A DNA stretch of 64,000 nt from Archaeoglobales archaeon (GTDB lineage Archaea; Halobacteriota; Archaeoglobi; Archaeoglobales; Archaeoglobaceae), in assembly GCA_003662995.1 (NCBI GenBank), contig QMZC01000001.1, positions 1 to 64,000 of the forward strand, read 5' to 3'. The notes under the pieces were generated by a model. That model worked only from the letters and a program-made list of their open reading frames with translations. It had not been told where the DNA came from and did not search any database. Shown in pieces: positions 60,415-64,000 of this stretch. Numbering within the stretch: the first letter of the stretch is position 1; each line of letters begins with the position of its first letter. The position numbers were made by a program, and so were the translations under genes.

Positions 60415-60549
60415 TATTATCACCTAAATCACAAGAGTTAGAATTGATGTTTCTCTCTGCACTTAAAGGTTACTCGTTGTGTGATTCTCACATATATTTT
60501 AATTATTAGTTACATTGCTAAACAAAACAAAATTTTATTTGGTTAAAGA

Positions 60550-61416
60550 TTATTTGGTCAAAGATACTAATATGACTCCTAAAACGACAAGAAGGATTGA
60601 AATTGCTGTAGCAATGTCTATTTTCTCTTTTAATGAGATTTTCCCAAGTAAAGCACCTATTACTGGTGAGCTAGCAGTTATTGGTGTAACCTTCCATGAG
60701 CCAACCAAATGTACGGCTTCAATGAATGAGTAGATTCCAGCAAATGTTAATATTCCACCACCAATTCCCAAGTATTTGATAGCATTTGAGTTTATCTTGA
60801 ACCCCTCGAAACCTGAAACGATTATGATTAAGATGGCAGCGTTAAACATCATTCTAACTCCCGCTACAGTTACAACAGAGAGTTTTGTTGTTAAGTAATC
60901 CAGTGTCAGAATTGCAAGTGACCAGAAAAAAGCGGCAAGTAAAGCGAAGTAAATGCCTTTTAAACTCTTAATCTTGTTATCAGCATTCTTTCTAACACTT
61001 CTGCTGATTGCATAGACGGCTATAACCGTCAGCAATGATGCTATTAACAAGTTTAGGTTGAATCTGACCGAATATATTACTTGGGAGAGTAATACCACAT
61101 AAATGGGATATGTTGCTGAAAGTGGTAAAACAATACTAACTGGAGCGCGTTTCAGGGAATACAGGTACAGTAAATCTCCAATGAAGAAAGATAGAATGGC
61201 TGAGAGAATTAGTATAAAAGCGGTAAACATGTCTATGCTTACAAGCTCAAATATGTAGCTCCCAAAGATTAGAATGGGTAGAAACAACAACGAAGCAACA
61301 ATTGACCTAACCATATTTCCATAAAGTTCACTTACTTCTTCCAACCCTTTCTTATAGACAACCCCGCTCGATCCCCAGCAAAAAGCTGCCAATATTGCTA
61401 AGATTAATCCTTCCAC
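60550..61416 (-). CDS. EamA/DMT family transporter
   Basis: A 288-residue protein with ten membrane helices in two EamA repeats. ILAAFCWGSSGVVYKKGLE begins repeat one and ALLAAFFWSLAILTLDYL repeat two. The PIYVVLLSQVI and TPITASSPVIGALLGKI segments are typical. The substrate (amino acid, nucleoside or other metabolite) is unknown. Confidence 0.88.
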   Translation of the reverse strand: MEGLILAILAAFCWGSSGVVYKKGLEEVSELYGNMVRSIVASLLFLPILIFGSYIFELVSIDMFTAFILILSAILSFFIGDLLYLYSLKRAPVSIVLPLSATYPIYVVLLSQVIYSVRFNLNLLIASLLTVIAVYAISRSVRKNADNKIKSLKGIYFALLAAFFWSLAILTLDYLTTKLSVVTVAGVRMMFNAAILIIIVSGFEGFKINSNAIKYLGIGGGILTFAGIYSFIEAVHLVGSWKVTPITASSPVIGALLGKISLKEKIDIATAISILLVVLGVILVSLTK

Positions 61417-61570
61417 TTAAAATGGTTTAACAAGCTGAATATATCTCTTGCTTAAATTTATTTTCCCATTTGATATGCTATCTGTATTACGTTCCTTGCA
61501 TGTCCCGTATTGAAGCTTTACAACCAATTCTACGACGCACTGCATTTCCCATGTAAACGAAACTTTAAAA

Positions 61571-61582
61571 TAAAATATATAT
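61571..61582 (+). promoter_or_regulatory. TATA-like element before cobS
   Basis: TAAAATATATAT ends 20 bases before the GTG start of cobS, consistent with a short-leader archaeal promoter. Confidence 0.45.
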
Positions 61583-61602
61583 CTCCTTAATCAATCAACT
61601 GC

Positions 61603-62328
61603 GTGAAGGCTTTGAAAGGCGGAATAGGTTTTTTTACTCAAATCCCAATAGGCAGAGATTTGGAGAGTTTTGAAAATCTAAGAAAGAATCTCTGGATTTT
61701 ACCTGTTGTAGGGTTAATTTCAGGAGTGTTAATAGCCATACCATCCTACTTTCTGTTTGCATTGAACATCGGATTTGTTGCCGTTATATTTTACATACTT
61801 GTTGAGGGGATAAATCACATTGATGGCTTAGCAGATTTTGGAGATGCTGTTTTTGCTAACAAAAAATTTGAAGCATTGAAAGATACAAAACTTGGAAGTG
61901 GTGGGGCAGTTTTTATAATCTCTTACCTACTAGTTCTATCATTCTCCTTTCAAAGTTTAGAGTTTCTAGGGTTCGAGATGATTTATGCGATAATCTTATC
62001 TCAAGTGTGTGCAAAAACTGCGATGCTCATCTTATTGACAACATCAAAACCACTCTGGGATGGCTTGGCAAAAACGATGATAGAATTTGCATCCAAAAAA
62101 GACCTGATTGTTGGTGTATTATTGTCCATTTTGATTTTTGTCTCAACAATTTTGATAAATTATAAATTCTCATTTTTCTTGTCTATATTGTTCTCTTCAA
62201 TTTTGCTTACAGCAATTTATAGGTACTACGTTCTAAAAAAATTTGGTGGGATTAATGGAGATATAGTAGGAGCTTTGAACTGCATGGTTTTTGCTTTTTC
62301 AAATTTGATGTTCTTGATTTTAGCTTGA
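61603..62328 (+). CDS. cobS: Adenosylcobinamide-GDP ribazoletransferase
   Basis: CobS joins adenosylcobinamide-GDP and alpha-ribazole to finish cobalamin. The sequence starts GGIGFFTQIPIG and has the active-site segment EGINHIDGLADFGDAVFA near residues 69-86, including the acidic D-G-L-x-D-x-x-D motif, and seven or so membrane helices. GING near the C-terminus is conserved. The length of 241 residues is typical. It is alone here; cobY is at 32254. Confidence 0.9.
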   Translation: MKALKGGIGFFTQIPIGRDLESFENLRKNLWILPVVGLISGVLIAIPSYFLFALNIGFVAVIFYILVEGINHIDGLADFGDAVFANKKFEALKDTKLGSGGAVFIISYLLVLSFSFQSLEFLGFEMIYAIILSQVCAKTAMLILLTTSKPLWDGLAKTMIEFASKKDLIVGVLLSILIFVSTILINYKFSFFLSILFSSILLTAIYRYYVLKKFGGINGDIVGALNCMVFAFSNLMFLILA

Positions 62329-62584
62329 ACTGATGTAAAGATGTAAAGTGTTTGGAGGTGTTTTGCAGAAAAAAATCTAAATGGAAGTTCAATGAGTTCG
62401 AGATTACTGAAAAGTTGTCCAAGATTCGGCTCGACTTTAAAAATAAAGGTGGAAAATGAAACAGATACGAAATGATTAGCGAGCTAAAAACTTGTGGCAA
62501 GTAATTGTATAAACGTTAGTTAATCGTTATATTTTATCTGCAAGTTTTCAGCTAATAGGTAATTCTCCAAAAAATGGGATAAAG

Positions 62585-62594
62585 CTTAAATATA
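62585..62594 (+). promoter_or_regulatory. TATA box of trpB2
   Basis: CTTAAATATA ends 19 bases before the ATG, suggesting a leaderless or nearly leaderless transcript. Confidence 0.5.
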
Positions 62595-62613
62595 AGGAAT
62601 CATCCTACCAGTT

Positions 62614-63993
62614 ATGCATAGAAAGATTTTGTTGGAAGAGGACGAAATGCCGGACAAATGGTATAACATACTGCCTGACTTGCCAAAACCTCTGCCACCA
62701 CCAATCAATCCTGCAACACAAGAGCCAGCGAAGCCAGAAGATTTGATGCAAATATTCGCAAAGGAGCTTGTGAGACAGGAGATGAGTGGTGAGAGATGGA
62801 TAAAGATTCCCGATGAAGTAAAAGACATCTACACGCTCTGGAGACCAACACCCTTGTTTAGGGCTGTTGGATTGGAAAAGATACTAAAAACCCCTGCTAA
62901 AATCTATTACAAGTTCGAATCAGTGAGTCCTGCAGGCAGTCATAAACCGAACACAGCTGTTGCACAAGCTTACTATAACATGGTTGAAGGAATAGAAAAT
63001 TTAACAACTGAGACGGGGGCAGGACAATGGGGTTCAGCTTTAGCTTTTTCTGGAGCGATGTTCGGGATAAACATTACGGTTTACATGGTTAGGGTTAGCT
63101 ACGACCAAAAACCGTTTAGGAAAACGCTAATGCAGATGTGGGGGGCTAAGGTTTATCCAAGTCCGAGCAACAACACGAAGTTTGGGTCTGAGATATTGGC
63201 TAAAGATCCTGACAATCCGGGAAGCTTGGGAATAGCGATAAGTGAGGCGATAGAGGATGCTGTAACCCATGAAAGTACGAAATATACATTAGGCAGTGTT
63301 TTGAACCATGTTTTACTGCATCAAACGGTTATAGGGCTTGAGGCTAAGAGGCAGTTGGAGAAGGTTGATGATTACCCTGACAAGGTTATTGGATGTATCG
63401 GTGGTGGAAGCAGTTTTTCAGGCTTGTTTTGGCCCTTTTACTATGACGTAGTGACTAAGAAGGCTCCAAAAGATGTTGAGTTTGTTGCTGTTGAACCCTC
63501 AGCATGCCCAAGTGTTACCAAGGGAGCGTATATGTACGATCATGGAGATTCTGCAAGGATGACGCCGTTGTTGAAAATGTACACCCTTGGCCACGATTTT
63601 ATGCCTCCTCCAATTCACGCTGGCGGTTTGAGATATCATGGAATGGCTCCAACTCTATGTTTGCTTGCTAATGAAGGTATTGTTAAAGCTAAAGCCTATA
63701 ACCAACTTGAGGTTTTTGAGGCGGCATCGATGTTTACAAAGGCAGAAGGGCATTTGCCTGCTCCAGAACCATCACATGCAATTAAGGCTGTAATAGATGA
63801 GGCAATAGAGTGTAGAAGGACAGGGGAGGAGAAAACGTTATTATTCGTGTTGTGTGGACACGGACACTTTGACATGAAGGCTTACGAAGACTACTTAGGC
63901 GGAAAGATGGTGGCTTACGAATATCCGAGCGAGGAGGTTAAAAAGGCTCAGGAGAGAATAGCCGAGCTTTATCCGTGGTTAAAGAGCCTTTAA
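62614..63993 (+). CDS. trpB2: Tryptophan synthase beta chain, TrpB2 type
   Basis: A 459-residue PLP enzyme. The PLP lysine is Lys111 in [17 protein letters not shown], the phosphate loop is [11 protein letters not shown], and [18 protein letters not shown] follows the lysine. The long form with an N-terminal extension ([19 protein letters not shown]) is TrpB2, which in archaea often works without TrpA and may make tryptophan from serine and free indole. No other trp gene is near. Confidence 0.93.
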   Translation: MHRKILLEEDEMPDKWYNILPDLPKPLPPPINPATQEPAKPEDLMQIFAKELVRQEMSGERWIKIPDEVKDIYTLWRPTPLFRAVGLEKILKTPAKIYYKFESVSPAGSHKPNTAVAQAYYNMVEGIENLTTETGAGQWGSALAFSGAMFGINITVYMVRVSYDQKPFRKTLMQMWGAKVYPSPSNNTKFGSEILAKDPDNPGSLGIAISEAIEDAVTHESTKYTLGSVLNHVLLHQTVIGLEAKRQLEKVDDYPDKVIGCIGGGSSFSGLFWPFYYDVVTKKAPKDVEFVAVEPSACPSVTKGAYMYDHGDSARMTPLLKMYTLGHDFMPPPIHAGGLRYHGMAPTLCLLANEGIVKAKAYNQLEVFEAASMFTKAEGHLPAPEPSHAIKAVIDEAIECRRTGEEKTLLFVLCGHGHFDMKAYEDYLGGKMVAYEYPSEEVKKAQERIAELYPWLKSL

Positions 63994-64000
63994 TTTGATT

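Noticed and set aside
61417-61602. Cobalamin riboswitch before cobS
   Set aside because: No conserved B12-box-like sequence or long structured leader; only a TATA-like element close to the GTG.
62329-62613. Short plus-strand frame near 62360 (VFCRKKSKWKFNEFE...) after GGAGGTG
   Set aside because: The only start codon overlaps the apparent ribosome site, it is about 33 residues long and highly charged; support is too weak to call a gene.

Overview
The window is about 64 kb of AT-rich DNA from a euryarchaeon. The archaeal markers are clear: DnaG-type primase, aCPSF1, proteasome beta, Taw3, TrmY, Pcc1, RNA polymerase subunit D fused to a ferredoxin domain, archaeal S13/S4/S11 and PGF-CTERM-type surface anchoring. 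The gene set fits an anaerobic, probably thermophilic, Archaeoglobi-like organism: succinate dehydrogenase, succinyl-CoA synthetase, CoA-transferase, enoyl-CoA hydratase, a phenylacetate-CoA-ligase-like gene, c-type cytochrome maturation (CcmE of the CxxxY type plus CcmF) and a class II HMG-CoA reductase. The lineage is an inference; no rRNA gene is present to confirm it.

Layout. 1-0.8 kb holds a transposase tail and a broken gene. 0.9-9.6 kb carries taw3, dnaG, two envelope genes, DUF2299 and DUF1152 genes, and a tight lysC-recJ-pcc1 operon. 9.6-14.1 kb is a giant surface-protein gene with four frameshifts, preceded by tandem repeats and followed by a decayed remnant. 14.3-24.2 kb carries small regulators, mobB, aCPSF1, psmB, an RCK-DHH fusion, two secreted proteins, larB and carB. 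24.3-34 kb carries a FabH-like enzyme, a broken prenyltransferase-repeat gene, trmY, a radical SAM gene next to HMG-CoA reductase, a two-subunit CoA-transferase and a tgt-cobY-pcm operon. 34-41 kb holds two membrane-bound ClpP-fold proteases, a crotonase, small membrane proteins and a sodium:solute symporter. 41-44.6 kb is a decaying block containing a frameshifted CoA ligase, two small membrane or secreted genes, a broken FilR1-type regulator and an orphan open frame. 44.7-49.8 kb carries an AIR-synthase-like protein, a methyltransferase, a tandem pair of small paralogues and the S13-S4-S11-RpoD operon. 50-53.5 kb has tRNA-Ser, ccmE-ccmF, a TatD-like hydrolase and a candidate H/ACA guide RNA. 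53.6-64 kb carries sdhABCD, sucCD, a double-KaiC protein, an EamA transporter, cobS and trpB2.

How the genes fit together. sdhABCD and sucCD lie in one direction with short gaps and form a succinate/succinyl-CoA module. The CoA-transferase, crotonase and CoA-ligase remnants suggest use of organic acids. cobY and cobS are two separated steps of cobalamin nucleotide-loop assembly. Taw3, TrmY, Tgt, Pcc1 and the candidate H/ACA RNA all serve RNA modification. Core genes are intact, whereas at least seven accessory genes carry short indels, several in homopolymers or short repeats. This is the most striking pattern in the window and could be pseudogene formation, phase variation or assembly error. 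I found no CRISPR array, prophage or complete insertion sequence.
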